The position numbers and the translations under genes are program-made. DNA of 7,384 bases, from assembly GCA_027295365.1 (NCBI GenBank), contig JAPULD010000230.1, forward strand, positions 1-7,384, read 5' to 3'. The stretch is from Planctomycetota bacterium. GTDB taxonomy: Bacteria > Planctomycetota > Phycisphaerae > Phycisphaerales > SM1A02. Below the pieces are notes generated by a model, which saw only the letters and a list, made by a program, of their open reading frames with translations, made no database searches and was not told the origin of the DNA. Shown here piece by piece: positions 1 through 5,926 of this stretch; position 1 is the stretch's first letter; every line of letters begins with the position of its first letter.

Positions 1-1137
1 TACGAACTTGAAATGCCCGACGATGAAGGAAAGCGATATTTCTCGATCACCGATCAGATTGCCGTGTCCTTCGAGCGGGACGACGAGGATCGCGTGGTCG
101 GGATGACGATGTACCAGGCTGGTTTCGAATTTGAGTTGCCTCGCGAGGGCGTGGAAACGAAGAGCGAGATCGACGAGTCGGAGTTGCAGCGGTATCTGGG
201 ACGCTACCATTTCGATCAGATGAACGCCGACACGGAGGTGCTGATTCAGAATCATCGTCTCGCGATCGACGTGCCGGGACAAATGGTCTTCGAACTCCAC
301 CCGCCCGACGAGGAGGGAAAATGGGCCTTTCGAATTCAGGACCGTATCAAGATTCGTTTCAACGAAGACGAGGAGGGGCGCGTGGAGTCGCTGACGTTCT
401 TCGAAGGCGAAATGAACTACGAGATGCCCCGGGTGGCGGACCCTGAGGAATCGTCACTGCCCACGCTTGATCAATTGCACGCCCTGCGGAAGTCCGATGA
501 ACGACAAGCCTGGCTCCAGAAGGCGGGGGGGATTCATATCACCGCCACCGTCCGACTCGTCAACGCGGGCGTGGAAGGCACCATCGAAATCAAGTGTCAG
601 GGGACGGATCAATATTCGATGCACACCGACCTCTCGCCATTTGGATTCGATTACGTGGCCTACGACGGTCATCGCGGTTGGACTCAATCGTCGTTCACTC
701 CGGATGAGGAATTGGAAGGCAAACAACTGGCGCAGGTTCGCATGGGCAATCCCACCGCATTCCTGGGTGCTCTTGGAAACCTGTACGATTCGGTTCGCAT
801 CGTCGGCGTCGAGGAATTCGAAGGGCGAGAGGTGATTCGGGTCAAGCTGGGCCGGGGTGAATTGCCCGACGAGACGGCGTTCTTCGATGCGGAAAATGGC
901 GATCTGCTCAAAGTCAATTCCTCGATGATCGTGATCGGGACCATCACCATGTCTGTGGTCGTCCTCTTTGAGGATTACCGGGAGATTGATGGTCTTCGGA
1001 TGCCCTTCAGGTTCATTTCCAGCTCCGAAGCCAACGGCAAAACGATCATGCAATTCGAGCAATTGAAGACGGGACTCGAATTTGATGACGAGACGTTTGT
1101 CGTGGAATTGGTCGAGTCGGGAATTCCAACCCCATGA
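1..1137 (+). CDS. C-terminal part of a multidomain protein: two DUF3471-like domains plus a LolA-like domain (5' end outside window)
   Basis: The frame is open from base 1, so the gene starts upstream; 378 residues are visible and end at TGA 1135-1137. Residues 1-48 are the tail of one beta-rich domain and residues 97-144 its second copy. The two align without a gap, about 20 of 48 residues identical, sharing a PDxEGK motif, IxDxI, an RV pair and a closing E[LM]PR; the repeat period is 96 residues. The second copy begins near residue 61 with a LQRYLGRY motif, the usual opening of DUF3471/Pab87-octamerisation-like domains, often attached to serine hydrolases. Residues about 175-370 form a long run of beta-strands resembling the LolA/outer-membrane lipoprotein-sorting fold, including YDGHRGW, a DAENGDLLK turn and EIDGLRMPFRF. 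No catalytic motif is visible, so any enzymatic domain lies upstream. An extracytoplasmic location is inferred. Domain names are from pattern memory and unchecked; that the gene is real is near certain. Confidence 0.85.
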   Translation, partial: YELEMPDDEGKRYFSITDQIAVSFERDDEDRVVGMTMYQAGFEFELPREGVETKSEIDESELQRYLGRYHFDQMNADTEVLIQNHRLAIDVPGQMVFELHPPDEEGKWAFRIQDRIKIRFNEDEEGRVESLTFFEGEMNYEMPRVADPEESSLPTLDQLHALRKSDERQAWLQKAGGIHITATVRLVNAGVEGTIEIKCQGTDQYSMHTDLSPFGFDYVAYDGHRGWTQSSFTPDEELEGKQLAQVRMGNPTAFLGALGNLYDSVRIVGVEEFEGREVIRVKLGRGELPDETAFFDAENGDLLKVNSSMIVIGTITMSVVVLFEDYREIDGLRMPFRFISSSEANGKTIMQFEQLKTGLEFDDETFVVELVESGIPTP

Positions 1138-1156
1138 TGCAATTCAATGCAACTCA
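1137..1156. repeat. 10-bp tandem direct repeat after a stop codon
   Basis: ATGCAATTCA (1137-1146) is followed directly by ATGCAACTCA (1147-1156), one mismatch, with a third partial copy ATG at 1157. It begins at the last base of the TGA of the upstream gene and lies about 50 bp before the M28 start. The 10-bp period is close to one helical turn, so a protein-binding role is conceivable, but a chance duplication is as likely. Confidence 0.4.
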
Positions 1157-1195
1157 ATGTATCTTGTTGCAACGGCTCGAGCCCATCACCGCTAA

Positions 1196-1213
1196 ACTGT
1201 TCATATGAACAGT
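1196..1213. promoter_or_regulatory. 18-bp perfect palindrome centred on the M28 start codon
   Basis: ACTGTTCAT (1196-1204) is the exact reverse complement of ATGAACAGT (1205-1213), with no spacer. The axis falls between 1204 and 1205, immediately before the A of the start ATG. A dyad like this could be a repressor operator, or in mRNA could hide the start codon, though a hairpin with no loop would lose its central pairs. No Shine-Dalgarno is visible upstream. Function is inference; the symmetry is directly visible. Confidence 0.4.
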
Positions 1214-2164
1214 ATTTCACGTCGATATCGTAATTGTGCCTCGCTTGCTCTCGGGCTTTCATTCGTGACGGCCGGGATGGCCTCCACGGGGGATGAGAAG
1301 ATTGGCGAAGCTCGCCAACTGGCCATGAAATCGATCCAGGCCGGCGATCTGCAGAAACTGGTCGATTTTCTCGCGTCCGATGACATGAATGGGCGTTCGT
1401 TCAAGAGCGCCGAGGCGCATGAGGCGTCGAAATACATCGCCAAACAATTCAAGGAAGCGGGACTCACGCCCCTGGGCGATGATGGCTTGTGGTTCCAGAA
1501 CATTGAGATCCACGAGGCCGCCCCCAACGTCGTGGGCATTCGCAAGGGCAAAGGCGATCGCTTCCTGCTGATCACGGCTCATTTTGATCACTTGCCTCCA
1601 AAGAAAACCGGTGATGATCGAATCTTCAATGGGGCGGACGACAATGCCTCGGGCACTTCGGCGATCATCGAGATCGCCAGGGCGTTTGGCGAACTTGATG
1701 AGATGTTCGAAGCCTCCATCGTCTTCGTTGCCTTCAACGCCGAGGAGCGGGGGCTCGTCGGTTCGCGCCACTTCGCCAAGCACCCCCCCCTGGACCTGAA
1801 GAAGGCGATCGGCATCATCAACCTCGACATGGTCAGCCGGGGTGAGGAAAACCTCATCTTCTGCGAGGGTGGGCCTTCGGCCCCCGGAATGCTGCCGTCG
1901 ATCAAGAAAGCCAACAAGACGATTGGCCTGGAGATTCGTTTCGACACGCATCCCGAATGGATGCGGCAGAGCGATCAATGGTCGCTGCTCAAAGAGGGCG
2001 TGCCGGCGTTGTACTTCGGCGTCGATGACCACCCGGATTATCACAAGGTCACCGACCACGCCGACAAGATCCTCGCCAAGCTGATCGAACGCGTGGCAAG
2101 ACTGACCTTCATCGCGGCGGTGGATCTTGTTTCTAAAACAGAAAACACAAACGGTGAACACTGA
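1205..2164 (+). CDS. Secreted M28-family zinc peptidase (aminopeptidase-like)
   Basis: The 319-residue protein is a compact M28 metallopeptidase, expected to remove N-terminal residues from peptides with a two-zinc centre. Residues 1-27 look like a signal peptide: RR near the start, then a hydrophobic stretch ending in AGMAS. By comparison with Aeromonas aminopeptidase, zinc ligands are H126 (in AHFDH), bridging D146 (GADDN), E181 (NAEER), D208 (INLDM) and H280 (DYHKV). Catalytic acids are D128 and E180. All are present, so the enzyme should be active; no PA domain is inserted. The start is fixed: an in-frame TAA at 1193-1195 leaves ATG 1205 as the first ATG, and the next Met (residue 25) would remove the signal peptide. 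There is no clear ribosome binding site. Residues 193-195 are encoded across a run of eight C (1783-1790). The gene lies 67 bp after the preceding co-directional gene. True substrate is unknown; some M28 members are not aminopeptidases. Confidence 0.93.
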   Translation: MNSISRRYRNCASLALGLSFVTAGMASTGDEKIGEARQLAMKSIQAGDLQKLVDFLASDDMNGRSFKSAEAHEASKYIAKQFKEAGLTPLGDDGLWFQNIEIHEAAPNVVGIRKGKGDRFLLITAHFDHLPPKKTGDDRIFNGADDNASGTSAIIEIARAFGELDEMFEASIVFVAFNAEERGLVGSRHFAKHPPLDLKKAIGIINLDMVSRGEENLIFCEGGPSAPGMLPSIKKANKTIGLEIRFDTHPEWMRQSDQWSLLKEGVPALYFGVDDHPDYHKVTDHADKILAKLIERVARLTFIAAVDLVSKTENTNGEH

Positions 2165-2254
2165 ATTCGGAATGGTGTAGCTGGGGCGATTTGTCCGATC
2201 AGCGTCAACTTCGTTCAAGTAACGGCACCTTGCCTCCCGAAATCAATGTGCGCG

Positions 2255-2701
2255 TTATTCATCACTTCCAAGCGGACCGAATATTACCAGGTCTTTCGTG
2301 TCCACTAATGAGTCGCACACAAAAAGGACGCCATCAACGCTATCAGCGATTTTCTTCAAAATCACCCAAAGTTTGGAATCAAAGCCAAAATCATTTTCGG
2401 TAATCAATCCATATGCCTGACGAAGGCATTTGATATAGGCGAAAACCTCTTCAAGATTCGGAATGGTATCGCTTTCATGACATGTTCGTGCATAGCCCTC
2501 TAGACCTTTAAGGTGTTCTGCGATTTCGGAACTCGCCATGATATTCAATCGAAATTCCAGATCACCACATATCACTTTAAACCAAGTAGGTTTTTTTAAG
2601 ATTCCTCCATCGCTCTCAATCCTAGTTATATCTGAGAGTTTTCGAAGCGATGAAACAGTGAGCAATTGATGCGAAGCTGAATATATAGTTACATTTTTCA
2701 T
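2255..2701 (-). CDS. Hypothetical protein, AT-rich orphan
   Basis: This 148-residue frame runs from ATG 2701-2699 to TAA 2257-2255. I do not recognise the family with confidence. The protein looks globular and cytoplasmic: a beta-rich N-terminal half (about residues 1-55, with WFKV and LEFRLNI), a helical middle (about 58-118, with AEHLKGLEGYA and EEVFAYIKCLRQAYG), and a final strand-rich end with DGVLFVCDSLVD. There is no signal peptide, membrane segment or catalytic motif. The order loosely recalls the N-terminal module that I remember preceding DUF4272 in some bacterial proteins; here it would stand alone, which is an unverified impression. Base composition is about 40% GC over 2281-2700 against about 60% in flanking genes, and codon use is correspondingly different, suggesting recent acquisition. 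No clear ribosome binding site is seen. It is convergent with the M28 gene and follows the aminotransferase gene by 87 bp on the same strand. Confidence 0.65.
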   Translation of the reverse strand: MKNVTIYSASHQLLTVSSLRKLSDITRIESDGGILKKPTWFKVICGDLEFRLNIMASSEIAEHLKGLEGYARTCHESDTIPNLEEVFAYIKCLRQAYGLITENDFGFDSKLWVILKKIADSVDGVLFVCDSLVDTKDLVIFGPLGSDE

Positions 2702-2788
2702 AAACGCAAAGAATACGTGAATGGTGGCTTGTCAGTTAGAAATTTCTCTTGGATTTGCTGTTTCGTTGTCCTTGAGTTTTACGCTGAC

Positions 2789-4051
2789 TTATCCGTTTGC
2801 TGCTTTGACCATCTCCGCCAATCGATCCAGGCCCGCCCTCACATTGTCGATGGGGGGGCCATAGCTGAAGCGAATGTAGGGCGTCAGGGGTGATTGCCCT
2901 TCGCGCTCGCGATTCGGATTCACGTCGAAATACTCGCCCGGCACTGTCAGCACGCGATGCTTGAATGCTTCTTTCATGAAACCGAGACCCGTGTTGAGGG
3001 GGGCGGGGAGGTCGCCCACGTATCCATAGGCGTAGAATGTGCCCTGGGGTTCACAGGGAAACGTGACGCCCATCGCAGTCAATCGCTCAACCACGAGATC
3101 GCGTTTCTCCATGAAAGCCTTGCGTAGCGCGTTCGTTTCCTGATCGGCGCGATCGGGTTGCAGGACTTCCATCGCCGGTCTTTGCATGGGGCGACAGGGG
3201 CCTCCATCGAGAAAACTACCCGCCGCGGTCAAGGCAGTAATCACGTGGGTGGGGGCCACCACCCAGCCGATTCGCCAACCCGGATACCGGAAACACTTGG
3301 TCAGGCCATCGATGATGACGACGGGATCTTCGTTCACATCCTCCACGAACTCGGCGCTGCTGACGGGGGTATTGGAACCATCGTAGTTGTAGTGCGAATA
3401 AAACTCGTCCATTAGCAACGTGACGTTCCGTCGGCGCGCCATGTCCACCCAGGCGGCCAGTTCTTCGCCCTTGATGACCACGCCCGTCGGATTGCAGGGA
3501 TTCGATATCAACAACGCGCCCAGATCATCGCGATCGACTCGGGCTTCAAGTTCCTCGGGCGAAATCCGGAACCCGGTTTCGGCAGGCAATTCAATGTGCA
3601 CCGGGTTCAGTCTGTGGAAGGTCGTCATCAGGTCTTCGTAGGCGGTGTAGTCGGGGGTGAAGTACCCCAGCTTCATGCTCTCCAGCGTCGAGCCGATCCT
3701 CGAAAGAGCCAATCGACCACCCGCGGCCAAACAGATGTTGTCCTTCGTGTATTGCGAAGATTTGCCTTGGCGATACAGGCGGTTGTAGTGGGCCGCGACC
3801 ATGTCTCGCAGCTCGGGAAGGCCTTCGACGTGACCATACCCATGGTCGTTGATGTCGATGGTCATGGACTCGATGCGAGGCGGGGCACCGTAGGAACTCA
3901 AATCACCGACCTCAGGCTGTCCCTGGCCAAGATTCGACCAGTTCGGATCACCCATCGAATAGCCCACCTTGAAGGCGGCTTCGTTGACGCGGATCACGCC
4001 CATGAAGGGCAACTGGCGAAAGGCAGGACGGGGGGGGGATTGGGTGGTCAT
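2789..4051 (-). CDS. Class I/II PLP-dependent aminotransferase
   Basis: A fold-type I aminotransferase of 420 residues from the chosen start, moving an amino group between an amino acid and a 2-oxo acid. Active-site motifs in family order, counted from ATG 4051: NPCNPTG with N187 (AspAT N194), DEFY with D215 and Y218 (D222, Y225), GLTK with Schiff-base K252 (K258), PGWRIGW with R260 (R266), and YIRFSYG with R394, the expected substrate-carboxylate arginine (R386). The three residues before K252 begin with Gly rather than the Ser of AspAT, as in alanine-aminotransferase-like proteins. An in-frame ATG at 4123 would add 24 residues rich in Ser, Pro and Gln; I prefer 4051 because the extension looks non-domain-like and a plausible promoter lies between the two. 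A run of nine G (C on the coding strand) falls a few codons into the gene. Substrate is not readable from sequence; its divergent ALDH7 neighbour makes 2-aminoadipate a reasonable candidate. Confidence 0.93.
   Translation of the reverse strand: MTTQSPPRPAFRQLPFMGVIRVNEAAFKVGYSMGDPNWSNLGQGQPEVGDLSSYGAPPRIESMTIDINDHGYGHVEGLPELRDMVAAHYNRLYRQGKSSQYTKDNICLAAGGRLALSRIGSTLESMKLGYFTPDYTAYEDLMTTFHRLNPVHIELPAETGFRISPEELEARVDRDDLGALLISNPCNPTGVVIKGEELAAWVDMARRRNVTLLMDEFYSHYNYDGSNTPVSSAEFVEDVNEDPVVIIDGLTKCFRYPGWRIGWVVAPTHVITALTAAGSFLDGGPCRPMQRPAMEVLQPDRADQETNALRKAFMEKRDLVVERLTAMGVTFPCEPQGTFYAYGYVGDLPAPLNTGLGFMKEAFKHRVLTVPGEYFDVNPNREREGQSPLTPYIRFSYGPPIDNVRAGLDRLAEMVKAANG
4030..4038. repeat. Run of nine G near the aminotransferase start
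   Basis: Nine consecutive G on the + strand (C9 in the aminotransferase coding strand) encode part of an SPPRP segment near residues 5-8 from ATG 4051. A single-base length change here would frameshift almost the whole enzyme. It is the longest homopolymer I found in the window; others are C8 at 1783-1790, G7 at 525-531 and G7 at 2852-2858. All frames are intact as read. Confidence 0.8.
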
Positions 4052-4089
4052 CGGGTTCTCGACTTGGGGTTGATCGGGAGACGAGTCAG

Positions 4090-4118
4090 ATAGTAGCTTG
4101 TGTAGAGGGCTCTGCCAT
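4090..4118 (-). promoter_or_regulatory. Candidate promoter for the aminotransferase
   Basis: Read on the minus strand, ATGGCA (4118-4113) matches TTGACA at four of six positions. It is followed after 17 bp by TACTAT (4095-4090), which matches TATAAT at four of six. Transcription would begin near 4083, about 30 bases before ATG 4051 and downstream of the alternative ATG 4123, which favours the shorter protein. Individually weak matches; the correct spacing and position are the argument. Confidence 0.3.
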
Positions 4119-4133
4119 GGCATGGCCTACACG

Positions 4134-4146
4134 GTCGTGGCACGAC
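4134..4146. promoter_or_regulatory. 13-bp palindrome overlapping the ALDH7 -35 region, possible operator
   Basis: GTCGTG (4134-4139) and CACGAC (4141-4146) are perfect reverse complements around one central G. The dyad sits in the 120-bp divergent region and covers the putative -35 hexamer of the ALDH7 gene, where a repressor could act. Six-base arms are short enough to occur by chance. Confidence 0.25.
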
Positions 4147-4165
4147 AAAAGGACAGGGCTATAGT
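4137..4165 (+). promoter_or_regulatory. Candidate promoter for the ALDH7 gene, possibly giving a leaderless mRNA
   Basis: GTGGCA (4137-4142; four of six to TTGACA) is followed by a 17-bp spacer and TATAGT (4160-4165; five of six to TATAAT). A start point six or seven bases downstream of the -10 falls at 4171-4172, the A of ATG 4172. If correct, the transcript would be leaderless or nearly so. This would explain the lack of a well-spaced Shine-Dalgarno for ATG 4172. The alternative is initiation at GTG 4166, with AGGA at 4150-4153 12 bases upstream. Confidence 0.4.
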
Positions 4166-4171
4166 GTGGGC

Positions 4172-5722
4172 ATGAGCAACCAAATTCTCGAACTCACCGA
4201 TCTCTTTGCCGATTCCCGTATCGCCGATCCCGCCACCGTAGGCGAAGGCTACGTCATCTCCGAAAACCCCGCCACAGGCGAGGCGATCGCCGCCGTCAGG
4301 CTCCAGAGCCGCGATGAATACGAAGACCTGATCCAGCGAATGACCAAGGTTCAAAAGCTGTGGCGCAAGGTGCCGGCCCCCAAGCGAGGTGAAATCGTCC
4401 GCCTCATCGGCAATGCCATGCGGGACCAGCTTGATCCTTTGGGCGAGTTGGTGACTTTGGAAATGGGCAAGATCAAACCCGAAGGCCTGGGCGAAGTGCA
4501 GGAATGCATCGACATTGCCGATTTCGCCGTTGGCCTCTCCCGCCAGCTCTATGGTCTGACCATGCATTCCGAGAGGCCCCAGCATCGGATGTACGAACAA
4601 TATCATCCCATCGGCAACGTGGGCATCATCAGTGCGTTCAACTTCCCCGTCGCGGTGTGGGCGTGGAACGCCATGCTCGCCGCGGTATGTGGTGACGTGA
4701 TGATCTGGAAGCCCAGCCTCATCACGCCCCTCAACGCCATCGCCATGACGAACATCGCCCACGAGGTGATGCGAAACCAGGACATCTTCACCCCCGAGGG
4801 TTGCGATCCCTGCGATGTGTTCGGGTTGATCATCGGCACCGACGCCGAAGTTGGCGAGACGATGATCGCCGACAAGAGACTCCCGTTGATCAGCGCGACG
4901 GGATCGTGTCGCATGGGTCGTCACGTGGGGACGAAGGTCGCGGAGCGTCTAGGGCGATCGCTGCTGGAATTGGGCGGCAACAACGCCATCATCGTGATGG
5001 ATGACGCGGATCTGAATTTGATCGTGCGAGGCGTGGTCTTCGGGGCCGTTGGCACTTCGGGCCAGCGTTGCACAAGCACCCGCCGCCTGTTCTGTCATAG
5101 CTCGGTGGTGGACACGATCACCGAGCAATTGGTGAACGCGTACCAGAGCGTTCCGATTGGCGATCCATTGGCTTCCGGAACCTTGATGGGTCCTCTGATC
5201 AATCAACAGGCGGTGGATGGCATGCGAGCCGCGCTTGAGCAGGTGAAGGCCGAAAACTGCGACGTGTTGTGTGGCGGGATCGAAGGCATCGAGAAATTCG
5301 CCGACACCCCCGGACACTTCGTCGAGCCGACCATCGTTCGCGTGCCCAAGGGCGCAAGCCCGAAGATCGCCTGCGAAGAAACCTTCGCCCCGATCCTCTA
5401 TGTCTACGAATTCGAGGACCTCGACGACGCGATCGAGATGCAGAACTCCGTCGATCAGGGACTCTCCAGCGCGATCTTCACAAACTCGATGCGGAGCGCC
5501 GAGCAATTCCTTTCCGCCGACGGTTCAGACTGCGGCATCGCCAACGTCAACATCGGCACCAGCGGAGCCGAGATCGGCGGCGCGTTCGGCGGTGAGAAAG
5601 ACACAGGGGGCGGCCGCGAATCAGGCTCCGACGCCTGGAAGGCGTACATGCGAAGGCAGACCTGCACGCTGAACTGGGGCGCGGACCTGCCCCTGGCCCA
5701 GGGGATCACGTTCGGCGATTAG
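4172..5722 (+). CDS. amaB: ALDH7-family dehydrogenase, predicted L-piperidine-6-carboxylate / alpha-aminoadipate semialdehyde dehydrogenase
   Basis: A 516-residue NAD(P)+-dependent aldehyde dehydrogenase of the antiquitin (ALDH7A1/AmaB/Pcd) type, predicted to oxidise alpha-aminoadipate semialdehyde, in equilibrium with piperidine-6-carboxylate, to 2-aminoadipate in lysine breakdown. The catalytic set is complete: N157 in FNFP (oxyanion hole), K180 in WKPS (cofactor), E266 in LLELGGNN (general base), nucleophile C300 in GQRCTSTRR, and E403 in EETFAP (cofactor ribose). Near the C-terminus, SGAEIGGAFGGEK then GGGRESGSDAWK and DLPLAQGI are diagnostic of ALDH7. By alignment from memory, E111 and R299 match human ALDH7A1 E121 and R301, which hold the amino-acid end of the substrate. 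Between K180 and E266 there is an insertion of about eight residues relative to the human protein, containing CDPC (211-214). GTG 4166 is an alternative start adding two residues. It is divergent from the aminotransferase. Family assignment is firm; the physiological substrate is inferred. Confidence 0.95.
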   Translation: MSNQILELTDLFADSRIADPATVGEGYVISENPATGEAIAAVRLQSRDEYEDLIQRMTKVQKLWRKVPAPKRGEIVRLIGNAMRDQLDPLGELVTLEMGKIKPEGLGEVQECIDIADFAVGLSRQLYGLTMHSERPQHRMYEQYHPIGNVGIISAFNFPVAVWAWNAMLAAVCGDVMIWKPSLITPLNAIAMTNIAHEVMRNQDIFTPEGCDPCDVFGLIIGTDAEVGETMIADKRLPLISATGSCRMGRHVGTKVAERLGRSLLELGGNNAIIVMDDADLNLIVRGVVFGAVGTSGQRCTSTRRLFCHSSVVDTITEQLVNAYQSVPIGDPLASGTLMGPLINQQAVDGMRAALEQVKAENCDVLCGGIEGIEKFADTPGHFVEPTIVRVPKGASPKIACEETFAPILYVYEFEDLDDAIEMQNSVDQGLSSAIFTNSMRSAEQFLSADGSDCGIANVNIGTSGAEIGGAFGGEKDTGGGRESGSDAWKAYMRRQTCTLNWGADLPLAQGITFGD

Positions 5723-5853
5723 TCGATTGCTGCAGGTTGTCACTTGATGAAAGAACAGTGGTCGCTGTTTGCAATGCGCCATATGTCTATTTTTGTTGTT
5801 AATTGGACATGCATTGCCTGGGAAGATTCATTAGTCTCATTAAGTAACAAGTG

Positions 5854-5894
5854 CGGAATCCATCTTGAACATTCCGTTTGAGATCGGATATGGT
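5854..5894 (+). promoter_or_regulatory. Weak promoter and inverted repeat upstream of the FG-GAP gene
   Basis: TTGAAC (5865-5870) and TATGGT (5889-5894), 18 bp apart, each match the sigma-70 consensus at four of six positions and would start transcription near 5901. An inverted repeat CGGAAT (5854-5859) / ATTCCG (5871-5876), with an 11-base gap, brackets the -35 hexamer and could be an operator. The rest of 5723-5926 is AT-rich and holds no gene; AACAG/CTGTT (5754-5769) is too weak a stem to call as a terminator. Confidence 0.25.
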
Positions 5895-5914
5895 GCTTGA
5901 ACGGGTTTGCAGCC

Positions 5915-5920
5915 GAGGAG
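5915..5920 (+). promoter_or_regulatory. Strong Shine-Dalgarno for the FG-GAP gene
   Basis: GAGGAG lies six bases before ATG 5927. It fixes this start over an in-frame TTG at 5897 (the first in-frame stop upstream is TGA 5879-5881). It is the only strong ribosome binding site in the window, which contrasts with the M28 and ALDH7 genes. Confidence 0.8.
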
Positions 5921-5926
5921 AAAAAC

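Noticed and set aside
454..1062. A 202-codon minus-strand open frame opposite the LolA-like domain
   Set aside because: It shows no recognisable motif, and the plus-strand protein over the same bases has coherent domain structure.
1259..2218. A 319-codon open frame on the minus strand opposite the M28 gene
   Set aside because: Its length equals the M28 protein by coincidence. It lies antisense to a gene with a complete catalytic motif set, and its composition (Arg-, Asp- and Val-rich) is that of an antisense shadow in GC-rich DNA.
2165..2254. Gap between the convergent M28 and hypothetical genes, examined for a bidirectional terminator or a remnant of a longer hypothetical gene
   Set aside because: No stable GC-rich stem with a T-run and no continuing coding similarity were visible on either strand.
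4052..4123. N-terminal extension of the aminotransferase to ATG 4123
   Set aside because: The extra 24 residues are low-complexity Ser/Pro/Gln sequence; no Shine-Dalgarno is evident at 4123, and the best promoter would start transcription downstream of it. It remains possible.
4127..4924. A 265-codon minus-strand open frame opposite the 5' half of the ALDH7 gene
   Set aside because: It is antisense to conserved ALDH7 motifs, His- and Asp-rich and lacks any recognisable domain; it is a codon-bias shadow.
5754..5769. Possible terminator after the ALDH7 gene (AACAG/CTGTT stem, with T-rich sequence further on)
   Set aside because: The stem is only five base pairs and AT-rich, and the T-rich stretch starts about 20 bases later, so it does not fit a rho-independent terminator.
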